Source: Castellaniella caeni NBRC 101664 (GTDB taxonomy: Bacteria > Pseudomonadota > Gammaproteobacteria > Burkholderiales > Burkholderiaceae_B). From it: a stretch of DNA of 64,000 nucleotides. The notes beneath the pieces are model-generated. The model was given only the letters and a program-made list of their open reading frames with translations, ran no database searches and was not told the DNA's origin. A program made the translations under genes and the position numbers. Where the stretch lies: assembly GCF_001592225.1 (NCBI RefSeq), contig NZ_BCWN01000013.1, positions 1 to 64,000 of the forward strand, in the 5' to 3' direction. This document shows, in pieces, positions 19,813-29,066 of the stretch; positions within the stretch are counted from its first letter, which is position 1; each line of letters begins with the position of its first letter.

Positions 19813-22055
19813 GGCATGGCCGTTTTGACGGTATCCGGGCTGACCGTGCCCAGCCGCGCCTTGAGCGAGTCGGGCTTGCCGGAAAACAGCATCGAATACC
19901 AGACGGCGTTGGACAATACGTTTTTCACGTACAGGCGCGTTTCGGTAAAGGGGATGGTCTCGGCGAAGATGGCCCCCTCGACTGGCGCCTGCAACTGCGC
20001 GCGCCAGCGCTTGGGGCGCCCCGGCCCGGCGTTGTAGCCCGCCGTGGCCAGCAGCTGTGAACCATCCAGCCCCTGCAGCACCATGTCCATGTAGCGGGTG
20101 CCCAACACCGTGTTGGTATCGAAATCGTTGACCTGGCCGGGGGTAAAACCCTTGAGGCCGATCTTGCGCGCCACATACTTGGCCGTGGACGGCATCAGCT
20201 GCATCAAGCCGGAAGCCCCCACGTGCGAACGCGCATCCATGATGAAGCGCGACTCTTGGCGGATGAGGCCATACACCCAGGCGGGGTCGAGGTCGATCTG
20301 GCGCGCCTTGGCCGCCACCCGCCCTTCAAAGGGGGCGATGAAGCGCTGGCTGAAATCGACCACCTGCCGGGTCTGCAGCGAGGTATTGACCACGCGGTCG
20401 TAGATCTGCTGCTGGCGGGCGAACTCGGCGGCGCCGCGCAGCTGGGTGTCGCTCATGCCGCGCAGGGCGAAATTCCATTCAGGCACGGCCTCGCGCCGCC
20501 AGCCCAGATCGAACAGGGCGACGGCCCGTTCGAGCCCGGGGTTGGCCCGCGCCTGGGCCACCCAGGCCGGATCGACTGGCGCGGGCTCGGCGGGCAGACG
20601 CGGCGTGTGCCCCAGTTCTTCGGAAGCGAGCTGCCCGTAGAAACCCAGATCACCCGAGATCGACTCGAAATACTGCCGCGCCGCCTGCTCGTTGCCCTGG
20701 GCCGCCAGCGCGCGGCCATACCAGTAGCGCCACACGGGCTCGTCGGCCTGCGCGCCCGACATCTTGCGAATGGCCGCCGCCACGCGATCCCACTGAATGG
20801 GCGAGACACGCAGCTCGGCGCGCACTTCCCAGGCGTGGTTGAAGTCGGTCATGGGCACGAAGCCCGACTGCCGATACCAGCGCGCCGCGTCGGGCTCGAC
20901 CGCCAACGCGGCGGCCAGGCCGAACTGCCCCCAGACCCACTGGATATCCGCCTTGGGCACGCGCGAGGCCCACTGCGATTGCACGTATTGCGCAGCCTCG
21001 GCGCGGTCGTCGCCGCGCGCCAGACGCGCCAGCGCCGCGGTGACCAGCTCGACATCCACCGCCGCCTTGGGCTGCGGGCGCGCGTCGAGCCACTTGCGCG
21101 GATTTTTCATGAGCGCGGCAAATTGCACCATGGCACTGTCGTCAAACACCACCGACGCCATGCGGTTGATGTCCGACACTTTGCCGGATTCGAGCGTATC
21201 GCGCAGCAGGCCATTGAGTTCTTTGCGGCTGAGTACGTGGTCGGCATTGACCTGATCCAGCATCCCCCAGCAGTCGGCATTGGGTTTGAAGATCTCTTGC
21301 ACTTCGGCGGCCCGGGCGTGCTTGGCCGTCATGTGGCGCGCCAGCAGCAGGGCGCACTGGACGGCGGACGAGGGGTCGCGCACCGGCGCAATGCGCAACG
21401 CCTGCGTGTAGTTGCTGGCCCGCACCGAGGCGACGATCCAGTCGGCGCGCAGGCGTTCGTCCAGGTAGGTATCTTGCGCCTTGCCAAGAAACTGCCGCAC
21501 AGCCGCATCGGGCACGGGTTGCGTGGGGTCTTGCAGGCGACGACGCAAAGCCCAGTATTGGGGATACATGCCCAACACCGGGTCGGCAGCGGCGGTCGGC
21601 GCCAGCTGGTCGAGGTCGGCCCAGCGGCGTTTTTGCACGGCATCGTAGGCGTCTTGCACCGCCTGCCGGGCGGCGGCGGGCACTGTGGGCGGCACGTAAG
21701 CGGCCACGTGCGGCACGGCTTCGCGCGTCGCTGCCGCAGCGGCAACCACCTGCCCCTTGGCAGCGCCTTGCGGCGGCCCGGCGGGCGCGGCAGCCGATGG
21801 CGAGGCCGTCAGGGCCACCGAAGGGGCTTCTCCGGCCTGCTCTTCAGCGGCCGAGGGCGCCTGGGCCCCGGCACAGGCGCTGAGCCCCAGCGATGCGACC
21901 AGCCCCAGCGCCAGCCAATGGCGCGCCGCCCCCTGCGGCGGCACTGCGGCGGCACCGGGCGCCACGCAAGCCAACGCACCGGATGCACGACAAGCGCGTG
22001 CGCGGCGGTCGGCACGCCACTGGCTTTTGCGATACCTTAGAATGTCCCACCACAT
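19809..22055 (-). CDS. slt: Soluble lytic murein transglycosylase, Slt type (lipoprotein)
   Basis: Up to 748 residues. A signal sequence ends in the lipobox LSAC, predicting an outer-membrane lipoprotein. An Ala/Pro-rich linker and a long alpha-superhelical U-domain (about 150-560) precede the C-terminal lysozyme-like SLT domain. The catalytic glutamate lies in [11 protein letters not shown], followed by [13 protein letters not shown] and AGYNAGPG. It cleaves glycan strands to anhydro-muropeptides. The annotated ATG gives about 45 residues before the hydrophobic core, which is long; a GTG or TTG further in may be the true start. It is divergent from fau with 28 bp between starts and is coupled to cca. 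Confidence 0.93.
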   Translation of the reverse strand: MWWDILRYRKSQWRADRRARACRASGALACVAPGAAAVPPQGAARHWLALGLVASLGLSACAGAQAPSAAEEQAGEAPSVALTASPSAAAPAGPPQGAAKGQVVAAAAATREAVPHVAAYVPPTVPAAARQAVQDAYDAVQKRRWADLDQLAPTAAADPVLGMYPQYWALRRRLQDPTQPVPDAAVRQFLGKAQDTYLDERLRADWIVASVRASNYTQALRIAPVRDPSSAVQCALLLARHMTAKHARAAEVQEIFKPNADCWGMLDQVNADHVLSRKELNGLLRDTLESGKVSDINRMASVVFDDSAMVQFAALMKNPRKWLDARPQPKAAVDVELVTAALARLARGDDRAEAAQYVQSQWASRVPKADIQWVWGQFGLAAALAVEPDAARWYRQSGFVPMTDFNHAWEVRAELRVSPIQWDRVAAAIRKMSGAQADEPVWRYWYGRALAAQGNEQAARQYFESISGDLGFYGQLASEELGHTPRLPAEPAPVDPAWVAQARANPGLERAVALFDLGWRREAVPEWNFALRGMSDTQLRGAAEFARQQQIYDRVVNTSLQTRQVVDFSQRFIAPFEGRVAAKARQIDLDPAWVYGLIRQESRFIMDARSHVGASGLMQLMPSTAKYVARKIGLKGFTPGQVNDFDTNTVLGTRYMDMVLQGLDGSQLLATAGYNAGPGRPKRWRAQLQAPVEGAIFAETIPFTETRLYVKNVLSNAVWYSMLFSGKPDSLKARLGTVSPDTVKTAMP

Positions 22056-22083
22056 CGTGCTTACCCCACCGACAGCCTGCCAT

Positions 22084-22731
22084 ATGAATCAGAACGCACA
22101 GGATACCGCAGTCGCCCTGCGCAAGCGACTCAAACAGCGCCGCGCCGCGCAAGCCAACGCAGAGCGCGATCGCGGCGCCTTGCTGATCCGCGGGCGCCTG
22201 TACACCTGGCTGGCTGGCCAGCGCACGCAGCGGCGCGAATCCGGCTTGGCGGACATCCGCCACATCGCCGCCTTCTGGCCGATGGCGCAAGAGCCCGCGC
22301 TCGCACCCTTGCTGCGCCAGTGGGCCGAGGACGAATCGCTCACGGTCTCGCTGCCCGTGGTGACGGGCCCGGACACCCCACTGGAATTCCACCTCTGGAC
22401 GCCCGACGCGCCCATGCGCACCGGCGCCTACGGCATCGAAGAGCCCACCGGCCCGCTGGCCCCGCCCCCCGACCTGGTGCTGGTGCCCACGCTGGGCTTC
22501 ACCCGCCAGGGCGACCGCCTGGGCTATGGCGGCGGCTACTACGACCGCACGCTGGCCGCCCTGAAGGCCGCCGGCCACCCCTGCACCACCATCGGCATTG
22601 CCTGGGCCTGCGGCGACCTCAGCGGCGAACCCTATACCCCCGCCGCGCACGACGTGCGGCTCGACGCCATCCTCACCGACAAGGGCTGGGCCGTGGGCGC
22701 GCCCGCGCGCCAAGAACCTACTCATAAATAA
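22084..22731 (+). CDS. fau: 5-formyltetrahydrofolate cyclo-ligase
   Basis: 215 residues. It converts 5-formyl-THF to 5,10-methenyl-THF using ATP, returning a storage or inhibitory folate to the one-carbon pool. Family motifs are the N-terminal RKRLKQRRAAQ, the PTLGFTRQGDRLGYGGGYYDR substrate/ATP segment, and the final DAILTD. The ATG at 22084 fits the usual N-terminus. In enterobacteria this gene follows 6S RNA; here only 28 bp separate it from slt, so no ssrS is present. About 90 A+T-richer bases follow the stop. Confidence 0.93.
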   Translation: MNQNAQDTAVALRKRLKQRRAAQANAERDRGALLIRGRLYTWLAGQRTQRRESGLADIRHIAAFWPMAQEPALAPLLRQWAEDESLTVSLPVVTGPDTPLEFHLWTPDAPMRTGAYGIEEPTGPLAPPPDLVLVPTLGFTRQGDRLGYGGGYYDRTLAALKAAGHPCTTIGIAWACGDLSGEPYTPAAHDVRLDAILTDKGWAVGAPARQEPTHK

Positions 22732-22822
22732 TATTTACGGTTGATAGCCCATAGCGCCCGATTAAAAACCAAATAAATTCAATGTGGCACCCGAGCAACC
22801 GCCACAAGCTGCCGGGACAGGC

Positions 22823-23734
22823 CTAACCGCCGCACATGCCCTGGCCCGCCAGATAATCGCGCGCCAGATCCAGGAATGCCTGCGCGATAGCGCTCAGGGG
22901 CAGGTCAGCCGCGCTGGCCAACACAATTCTCTGTGGTGGAGGTGTATCCCGCAAGGGCCGACACACCAGCGGACTGCCGTCGTAGGCCAGATCACCCGCC
23001 GGGCGGGTCACCAGGATCGACACCCCATGCCCATTGGCTACCAGGGCCCGAACCATTTCGAAGGAACCGACTTCCGCCACGACGTGCGGCCGCGCTCCAG
23101 CATGGCTGAACAGGGATAGGAAATACTCACGGCTATGGGGCGGATTGATCAGGATGAAGGGATACCGCGCCATATCCACCACCGATACATCGGCCTGCAG
23201 GGCCAGCGGATGCCCAACCGGCAGCACGGCATAAGGCAGGCTGGCACCGATATCGTGCAAGCGGATACGCCCGTCCGCCAGACTGGTGTCGTAGACCAGG
23301 GCCAGTTCCATGGTGCCGTCGGCTACCTGGCTCAACAAGTCGGCGATATGGCCTTCGTGGGGCCGTAGTTGTACGTCCGGATAGCGCCGCTGGAATGCCT
23401 TCATCAGAGCCGGAAACACCAAAGGCCCCAGCGTATCGAAGCAGCCCACCACCAGGACACCGCGGACGTCTTTTTCGCCCCGCTGCGCCAGCGAATCAGC
23501 TTCGCGCAGCAGCCGCAGGGCCTGGCGGAACCGCAGTTCGCCTTCCGCGGTCAGCTGCAGGCCACGCGCATGCTGGCGCACGAACAGGGACACCCCCCAG
23601 TTGGCTTCAAGCATACAGATGGCATGGGAGATCGAAGGTTGCGAGACGTTCAGGGCGCGCGCTGCCTGCAGCGTGCCGCCATGCTTGGCGACCGCGACGA
23701 AGTATTCCAACTGTCGAATTGAAAATTGAATCAT
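22823..23734 (-). CDS. LysR-family transcriptional regulator
   Basis: 303 residues. An N-terminal winged helix-turn-helix (RQLEYFVAVAKHGGTLQAARALNVSQPSIS) is followed by a two-lobed effector-binding domain (about 90-295). It is divergent from the CoA-transferase/acyl-CoA dehydrogenase pair, the usual arrangement of a LysR regulator with its target operon. The 158-bp intergenic region is A+T-rich and contains several T-N11-A candidates, but I cannot single out one operator. The effector is probably the substrate or a CoA-ester intermediate of that pathway; its identity cannot be read. Confidence 0.9.
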   Translation of the reverse strand: MIQFSIRQLEYFVAVAKHGGTLQAARALNVSQPSISHAICMLEANWGVSLFVRQHARGLQLTAEGELRFRQALRLLREADSLAQRGEKDVRGVLVVGCFDTLGPLVFPALMKAFQRRYPDVQLRPHEGHIADLLSQVADGTMELALVYDTSLADGRIRLHDIGASLPYAVLPVGHPLALQADVSVVDMARYPFILINPPHSREYFLSLFSHAGARPHVVAEVGSFEMVRALVANGHGVSILVTRPAGDLAYDGSPLVCRPLRDTPPPQRIVLASAADLPLSAIAQAFLDLARDYLAGQGMCGG

Positions 23735-23892
23735 TAAATTCTATTCAATCAATTAATCTTTAATGTTTTAAATTATACAAAGAGGCTCTTACCATATCGT
23801 CGAAGCAAGGCACCGAACCTTGCCGTCCGGCAACCGGCAACCGCCGCCCCGCAGACTGGGTACGTTACTCATCATCACGATAGAGGCAAGAC

Positions 23893-25104
23893 ATGGTGCA
23901 AGATATCGATACAGACGCAGGTCCCCTGACGGGCCTGCGCGTGCTGGATTTCACGCGAGTGCTGTCCGGCCCATTTTGCACTGCACTGCTGGGCGACCTG
24001 GGCGCGCACATCATCAAGGTGGAGCCCCCCCAGGGCGATGACTACCGGGCGATCGGCCCCATGCGTGACGGGCACAGCGCCCTGTTCAGCGTCGTCAACC
24101 GGAACAAGCAGAGTCTGGTGCTGGATTTGAAGCAGCCCGAAGCAGTCGCGCTGGTGCATCAGCTCGTGGCAGAAGTCGATATCGTGGTCGAGAATTTCCG
24201 GCCCGGAGTGGCGGATAAACTAGGCATCGGATACGGCCAACTCAGTTCGCTGAACCCTCGGCTGGTCTACACCAGCATTTCCGGCTTTGGTCAGGATGGC
24301 CCAGCCTCACCTCGCCCCGCCTACGATATCGTCATCCAGGCCATGAGCGGGATCATGGAATCTACGGGTTTCCCGGACGGCCCGCCGACGCTGGTCGGGG
24401 AAGCCATTAGCGATGTGATCAGCGGTCTGTTCGCATCCTGGGGCACCCTGGCGGCACTGCTCGGCCGCGACCGCAGCGGCCAGGGCACCCATGTGGACGC
24501 TGCGATGTTCGATACCACCCTTTCGTTCACCGTCACTGCTGTCGCCCGCTACCTGTTCACTGGCCAGGATACCCGGCGAGTGGGCAACAGGCACCCGCTA
24601 TCGGCCCCCTTCGGTGCCTATCGGGCCAAGGACGGCTACTTCGTCCTGGCGATTCTGAACAACAAGCTGTTCGCACAGTTCGCCCAGATCATCGACCGCG
24701 ACGACCTGGTGCGGGACGCCCGATTCGCCAGCGACGAACAGCGTTCGCGGCACGAGCCGCTACTGCGCAGCGCCATCGAATCCTGGGCAGCCAGCCGAAC
24801 CGTGGCCGAGGTGGTCGGGCGCTTCGAGGAGGGCGCCATTCCCGCTGCGCCGATCTGGACGGTACGCCAGGCACTGAATAGCGATCAGGCGCGACACCGC
24901 AAGCTGCTGTGGGACACGGACGATCCCCGCCTACCGGGCCTGCGACTACCCCATCAGCCAATCCGGTTTTCCGCCTGGGACACCCGGCCAACGCGCCCGG
25001 CTCCGGACCTGGGGGCAGATACCGACACGATTCTGCACAGCCTGCTGGGCCTGAGTCTGGACAAGATCGCCGCGCTGCGCGACTTGGGTGCCTTCGGGCG
25101 CTGA
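23893..25104 (+). CDS. Family III CoA-transferase (CaiB/BaiF)
   Basis: 403 residues. The N-terminus GLRVLDFTRVLSGPFCTALLGDLGA and the VEPPQGDDYR segment are classic family III. The catalytic aspartate is expected in the HVDAAMFDTTLS region. Such enzymes move CoA between an acyl-CoA and a free acid (often succinyl-CoA or acetyl-CoA as donor). It lies 29 bp upstream of an acyl-CoA dehydrogenase gene, forming a two-gene operon to activate an organic acid and then oxidise it. The specific acid is unknown. A glutaryl-CoA or branched/dicarboxylic acid route is possible but not shown. Confidence 0.9.
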   Translation: MVQDIDTDAGPLTGLRVLDFTRVLSGPFCTALLGDLGAHIIKVEPPQGDDYRAIGPMRDGHSALFSVVNRNKQSLVLDLKQPEAVALVHQLVAEVDIVVENFRPGVADKLGIGYGQLSSLNPRLVYTSISGFGQDGPASPRPAYDIVIQAMSGIMESTGFPDGPPTLVGEAISDVISGLFASWGTLAALLGRDRSGQGTHVDAAMFDTTLSFTVTAVARYLFTGQDTRRVGNRHPLSAPFGAYRAKDGYFVLAILNNKLFAQFAQIIDRDDLVRDARFASDEQRSRHEPLLRSAIESWAASRTVAEVVGRFEEGAIPAAPIWTVRQALNSDQARHRKLLWDTDDPRLPGLRLPHQPIRFSAWDTRPTRPAPDLGADTDTILHSLLGLSLDKIAALRDLGAFGR

Positions 25105-25133
25105 ACCTTTCTTGAACATACAGGAGATCCACC

Positions 25134-26276
25134 ATGAACCCGCGTCTAGGCGTCAATGAAAATGACTTGGAAATCGCCGCGGCCATTGATCGCTACGCGG
25201 CAGCCGAAATTGCTCCCCAGGCGGCCAAACTGGACGAGCAGGCCCAGTCCGCGACATGCCACGTGCCGGGCCTGTCAACCCTGGGCGTCATGGGCATGAA
25301 TCTGCCAGAACGCTGGGATGGCCCCGGAGTCAGCCCCACAGCGCTGGTACTGGCGATTGCCAGTATCGCCCGCCACTGCGCGGCAACGGCCTCAATGATC
25401 GGCGCCCATTACCTGGCCACGGATTCGATCCTGATCGGGGCGGACGACTCCTTGCGCGCACTCTACCTGCCCCGAGCGGCCCGAGGCGAAATCCTGGGAG
25501 CCTTCGCGCTGACCGAGCCCCGGGCGGGATCCAATCCGGCGGATATGAGTGCCCGGGCACACCTCGATGGCGACCAGTACCATCTGATCGGGGTCAAGCA
25601 CTTCATCTCGAACGCGGGCGAGGCCGATTTCATCGTGGTCTACGCCAAAACCGACCCCCAGGCTGGCAACCGGGGCATCAGCGCCTTCATCGTCGATAAG
25701 AACACCCCAGGTCTGCAGATTTCCCAGCCCGAAAAACTGATGGTTATCCGTGGCGGCCATGCATTCGAGGTGGCGCTGGACTGCCGGGTGCCGGCAAGCC
25801 AGCGGCTGGGAGAGGAAGGCAGCGGCTTTCGCACCGCCATGAAGGTGCTGGACAACAGCCGCCTGGATGTGGCCGCCACCAGCCTGGGCATTGCAGAGGC
25901 GGCGTTGGCGGCTGCCGTGTCCTGGTCGCGGCAGCGTCTAATCGGCGGTCAGCCACTGGCCGACAAACAGGGAATCCAGTGGATGCTGGCTGATATGAAG
26001 CTGCGGCTGGAAGCCGCCTGGGCGCTGACACTGCAGGCCACCCACAAGCGCAGTCTGGGGGAACCATTCTCCATGGAATCCGCCATGGCAAAACTGTATG
26101 CATCCGAAGCCGTCGGCTTCATCACCGACCGTGCCCTGCAGATCCACGGCGGTTATGGCTACACGCGCGATATGCCGCTGGAACGCTACGCGCGCGATGC
26201 CAGGATCCTGCGCATCTACGAGGGTTCATCTGAGATCCAGCGTACCATCATCGCCCGGCGGATGCTGGCCGCGTAA
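25134..26276 (+). CDS. Acyl-CoA dehydrogenase
   Basis: 380 residues of FAD-dependent alpha,beta-dehydrogenase. Visible features are LTEPRAGSNPADM (FAD/substrate loop), VKHFISNAGEAD, the central ESAMAKLYASEA helix, QIHGGYGYTRDMP, and the C-terminal RIYEGSSEIQRTI containing the usual catalytic glutamate. CAGGAG precedes the ATG by about eight bases. It is co-transcribed with the CoA-transferase gene. Electrons would go to ETF, encoded elsewhere. Substrate chain length or branching cannot be judged by eye. Confidence 0.92.
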   Translation: MNPRLGVNENDLEIAAAIDRYAAAEIAPQAAKLDEQAQSATCHVPGLSTLGVMGMNLPERWDGPGVSPTALVLAIASIARHCAATASMIGAHYLATDSILIGADDSLRALYLPRAARGEILGAFALTEPRAGSNPADMSARAHLDGDQYHLIGVKHFISNAGEADFIVVYAKTDPQAGNRGISAFIVDKNTPGLQISQPEKLMVIRGGHAFEVALDCRVPASQRLGEEGSGFRTAMKVLDNSRLDVAATSLGIAEAALAAAVSWSRQRLIGGQPLADKQGIQWMLADMKLRLEAAWALTLQATHKRSLGEPFSMESAMAKLYASEAVGFITDRALQIHGGYGYTRDMPLERYARDARILRIYEGSSEIQRTIIARRMLAA

Positions 26277-26400
26277 CGGCCACAGGCCCTACGCGCCGAG
26301 AACGAAGCTGCGCCACGGCATGATCGCCGATGCCACGATCATCGCAGCGCCAGGCTTGGCGAAAAACAGCGCGGCAGGCGGTTCGTCCCTGGCGCTTTGC

Positions 26401-26442
26401 TTGACGGTCATCAAAGAGCCGACACGCCAGGCCCGATAGAAT
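26401..26442 (+). promoter_or_regulatory. FNR/DNR-type promoter of the DUF2946-copper receptor unit
   Basis: TTGACGGTCATCAA (26401-26414) matches TTGAT-N4-ATCAA at 9 of 10 positions. If it is centred at -41.5, transcription starts near 26449 and TAGAAT (26437-26442) falls exactly at -12 to -7. The predicted leader is only 2 nt before the ATG at 26451, so the first gene may be translated from a nearly leaderless transcript. Confidence 0.75.
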
Positions 26443-26450
26443 GCCTGCCT

Positions 26451-26861
26451 ATGCAACACACCGGCAAGCGTACTCGCGGGCGTTCCTGCATCCACTGGCT
26501 GCTGATCCTGGGGCTCTGGCTTCAGATCGTCGGGCCGGTGTTCGCCCGTCCTTTGCCGCTGAATGCCCTGCAAGGACTGCAAATCGTTGCCTGCACACCA
26601 GCAGGCATGGTCACGATCGACCTGGCCGACACAGACCAGGATTCAAAGGCGTCCGGCAAGCCCCAGACACACCAGACAGGCCACTGCCTGCTGTGCGCCA
26701 CACATCCCCTGCCCCCCTCCACCGTGGTCGCCGACGCCGTCGCGCCGGTTGCCCGCCAGGCCCAGCCCGCGCCAGGGTTCGACGAAACTCCCTGCGATGC
26801 CCGGATCACTGGAACCTGGGAATGGCCACCCTCCCGCTGCCCACCCACAGACTGCTGCTGA
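26451..26861 (+). CDS. DUF2946-type protein next to the copper receptor
   Basis: 136 residues. A basic N-terminus and a membrane segment (IHWLLILGLWLQIVGPVF) are followed by a periplasmic region with the HCLLCATHP Cys/His motif typical of DUF2946, and a Cys-rich end (CPPTDCC). DUF2946 genes commonly sit beside TonB-dependent copper receptors; the Cys/His motif may bind copper. Its stop lies about 85 bp before the receptor gene, which it probably precedes in one operon. The ATG at 26451 is chosen because upstream in-frame sequence contains the promoter. Function is otherwise unknown. Confidence 0.8.
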   Translation: MQHTGKRTRGRSCIHWLLILGLWLQIVGPVFARPLPLNALQGLQIVACTPAGMVTIDLADTDQDSKASGKPQTHQTGHCLLCATHPLPPSTVVADAVAPVARQAQPAPGFDETPCDARITGTWEWPPSRCPPTDCC

Positions 26862-26947
26862 ATCCCTGTTTTTACTCCTGAGATGGCCTGCTCCCCGTGC
26901 ACGGCAATCTCAGGCTGTGCCCAGCATTTCTGTGATTGGATATTTTG

Positions 26948-28966
26948 ATGAAAAAGGAAACCCCATGGGTGGCCGGGATACCGTTCGCCCTGACGTTGTG
27001 CGGCCTGCCACATCCCGGCACCGCCCAGCCCCTGCAAACCCTGTCCCCCGTCGTGGTCACGGCACCGACACTGGATGAGCCGCTGGTGGTGCGCACCGAC
27101 CCCAAGGCCCCGCGCCAGCCCCTGCCCGCGCACGATGGCGCTGATTTTCTCAAGAGCATTCCCGGATTTTCCGTGATCCGCAAGGGTGGCACGGACGGCG
27201 ACCCGGTACTGCGCGGATTCTCCGGCTCGCGCCTGGGCATTCTGCTGGACGGCCAGGAAATCTATGGCGGTTGCGGTGGGCGCATGGATCCGCCCACCGC
27301 CTATGTCTACCCCGAATCGTACGACCGCGTCACCGTGCTCAAGGGGCCGCAATCGGTACGCTACGGCGCGGGTCAGTCGGCTGGCGTCGTCTTGTTCGAA
27401 CGCGACACCCCGCGCATGACGCACTTTGGCTGGAAGGCCAACGGCAGCCTGACCCTGGGCCGCTTCGGGCGCAACGACCAGATGGCCGATGTGCAGGTGG
27501 GCGGGCCGCAGGGCTACGTGCGGGCGGGTGGCACCCGGGCCCAGGCCAACGACTATCACGATGGTGACGGCAATCGGGTGCACTCTGAATACCTGCGCTG
27601 GAGCAGCCACGCCGCCATCGGCCTGACGCCGGACGATCACACGCGCATCGAGCTTTCGGCCGCGCTCAGCGACGGACGCGCCGCCTACGCCGACCGAGGC
27701 ATGGACGGCGCCAAGTTCCGCCGCGAGAACGTTTCGTTATTGTTCGAGCGCAAGCGCCTGAGCGGTCTGGTCGAGGCCGTGGACGCCCGCCTGTACTACA
27801 ACTACGTTGACCACGTCATGGACAACTACACCTTGCGCACGCCGGGCAAAATGTACATGGCCAGCAACCCCGACCGCCGCACGTCTGGCGGGCGCTTCAG
27901 CGCCACCCTGCGGCCCGTCGATGCCTGGAAGCTGGTACTGGGCGGCGACACCCGCCAGGACGTGCATCGCCTGCGCAGCGGCAAAGGGACGAGCGCCAGC
28001 GCCGCCACGGACGGCTATCGGGACGCCGCCTGGGTCGAAGATGCACGCTTCGAGCAATACGGCCTGTTTGCCGAAAGCACCTGGGATCTGAGCGATACCC
28101 GCCGCCTCATCAGCGGCGCGCGGCTCGACTGGCACACGGCCCGCGACAAGCGCCCGGCAAGCGCCTCGGCCACCGCCGGGCAATCAGACAAGCGCTCCTT
28201 GCCCAGCGGCTTCGCGCGCTATGAGCAAGACTACGGGGCCGACGCAACCTGGTACGCCGGTCTGGGCCATGCCGAGCGCTTTCCCGATTATTGGGAGCGC
28301 ATGAAAGGCAGCCCGGCCGGCGGGAACAGCGCCTTCTTGTCCACCCGTCCCGAGAAGACCACGCAACTGGATGCGGGCACCCGCTGGCGACATGACACCG
28401 TCAGCCTGTCGGCCTCGGCTTTCTATGGACAGATCGACGACTACATCCTGATCAACTGGGATCGGGGCATCACGCGCAACGTGGATGCGACCGTGATGGG
28501 TGGCGAGCTGGAAGGTACGTGGCAGTTCACGCCTGCCTGGCAGGCCGTCTCCAGCCTGGCCTACGTCTACGGTCGCAATCGCAGCGACCACAAGCCGCTG
28601 GCGCAGCAGCCGCCGCTGGAAGTGCGCCTGGGACTGAACTACGCCCAGGGGCCGTATTCCGCAGGCATGCTGTGGCGCCTGGTGGCCGCACAGCACCGCT
28701 ACGACCTGGGCTCGGGCGGCATCGTCGCCAACGGCAAGGACATCGGGCCGACCGGCGGCTTCGGCGTGCTGTCACTCAATGCCGGCTGGCGGCCCAACAA
28801 GACGGTGCTGCTGACGGCGGGCGTCGACAACGTGCTCAACAAGACCTACGCCGAGCACCTGTCCAAATCGGGGGCCGATATCCCCGGCAATGTCTCGTTT
28901 GCCAACACGCGCATCAACGAGCCGGGGCGGGTGTTCTGGCTGAAGGTACAGGTCGCGCTCGACTGA
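26948..28966 (+). CDS. oprC: TonB-dependent copper receptor, OprC/NosA type
   Basis: 672 residues. A signal peptide, a plug domain (about 30-150, with VVVTAP and the VLKGPQSVRYGAGQSAG segment) and a beta-barrel ending in FWLKVQVALD are seen. The copper site known from Pseudomonas OprC, a CxxxM plus HxM pair, is present: C109/M113 in CGGRMDPP and H289/M291 in DHVMD. It should import copper across the outer membrane with TonB energy. The ATG at 26948 is taken over an in-frame TTG at 26936. The upstream FNR-type promoter fits supply of copper to the two nitrite reductases under low oxygen. Confidence 0.95.
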   Translation: MKKETPWVAGIPFALTLCGLPHPGTAQPLQTLSPVVVTAPTLDEPLVVRTDPKAPRQPLPAHDGADFLKSIPGFSVIRKGGTDGDPVLRGFSGSRLGILLDGQEIYGGCGGRMDPPTAYVYPESYDRVTVLKGPQSVRYGAGQSAGVVLFERDTPRMTHFGWKANGSLTLGRFGRNDQMADVQVGGPQGYVRAGGTRAQANDYHDGDGNRVHSEYLRWSSHAAIGLTPDDHTRIELSAALSDGRAAYADRGMDGAKFRRENVSLLFERKRLSGLVEAVDARLYYNYVDHVMDNYTLRTPGKMYMASNPDRRTSGGRFSATLRPVDAWKLVLGGDTRQDVHRLRSGKGTSASAATDGYRDAAWVEDARFEQYGLFAESTWDLSDTRRLISGARLDWHTARDKRPASASATAGQSDKRSLPSGFARYEQDYGADATWYAGLGHAERFPDYWERMKGSPAGGNSAFLSTRPEKTTQLDAGTRWRHDTVSLSASAFYGQIDDYILINWDRGITRNVDATVMGGELEGTWQFTPAWQAVSSLAYVYGRNRSDHKPLAQQPPLEVRLGLNYAQGPYSAGMLWRLVAAQHRYDLGSGGIVANGKDIGPTGGFGVLSLNAGWRPNKTVLLTAGVDNVLNKTYAEHLSKSGADIPGNVSFANTRINEPGRVFWLKVQVALD

Positions 28967-29007
28967 GCCGCGGCCAAAGCCTGGTGTGCCGTTCAAACAG
29001 CATACTG

Positions 29008-29057
29008 GCCACCCCCTTGGGGCGCCCGACCCGAACAGCGCACCAGGGGGTGCCGGC
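29008..29057. terminator. Long-loop hairpin between convergent oprC and metF
   Basis: CACCCCCT pairs with AGGGGGTG, with flanking GG/CC extensions and one-base bulges, around a loop of about 24 nt. It lies between the two stop codons and could act on both strands. There is no T-run. Confidence 0.45.
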
Positions 29058-29066
29058 CAGGGGCGC

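Noticed and set aside
22056-22083. 6S RNA upstream of fau
   Set aside because: Only 28 bp separate slt and fau, too short for 6S RNA.
26277-26400. Possible gene fragment on the minus strand after the acyl-CoA dehydrogenase
   Set aside because: The predicted peptide end has some hydrophobic character but no recognisable domain or start, and the upstream part overlaps the DUF2946 gene.
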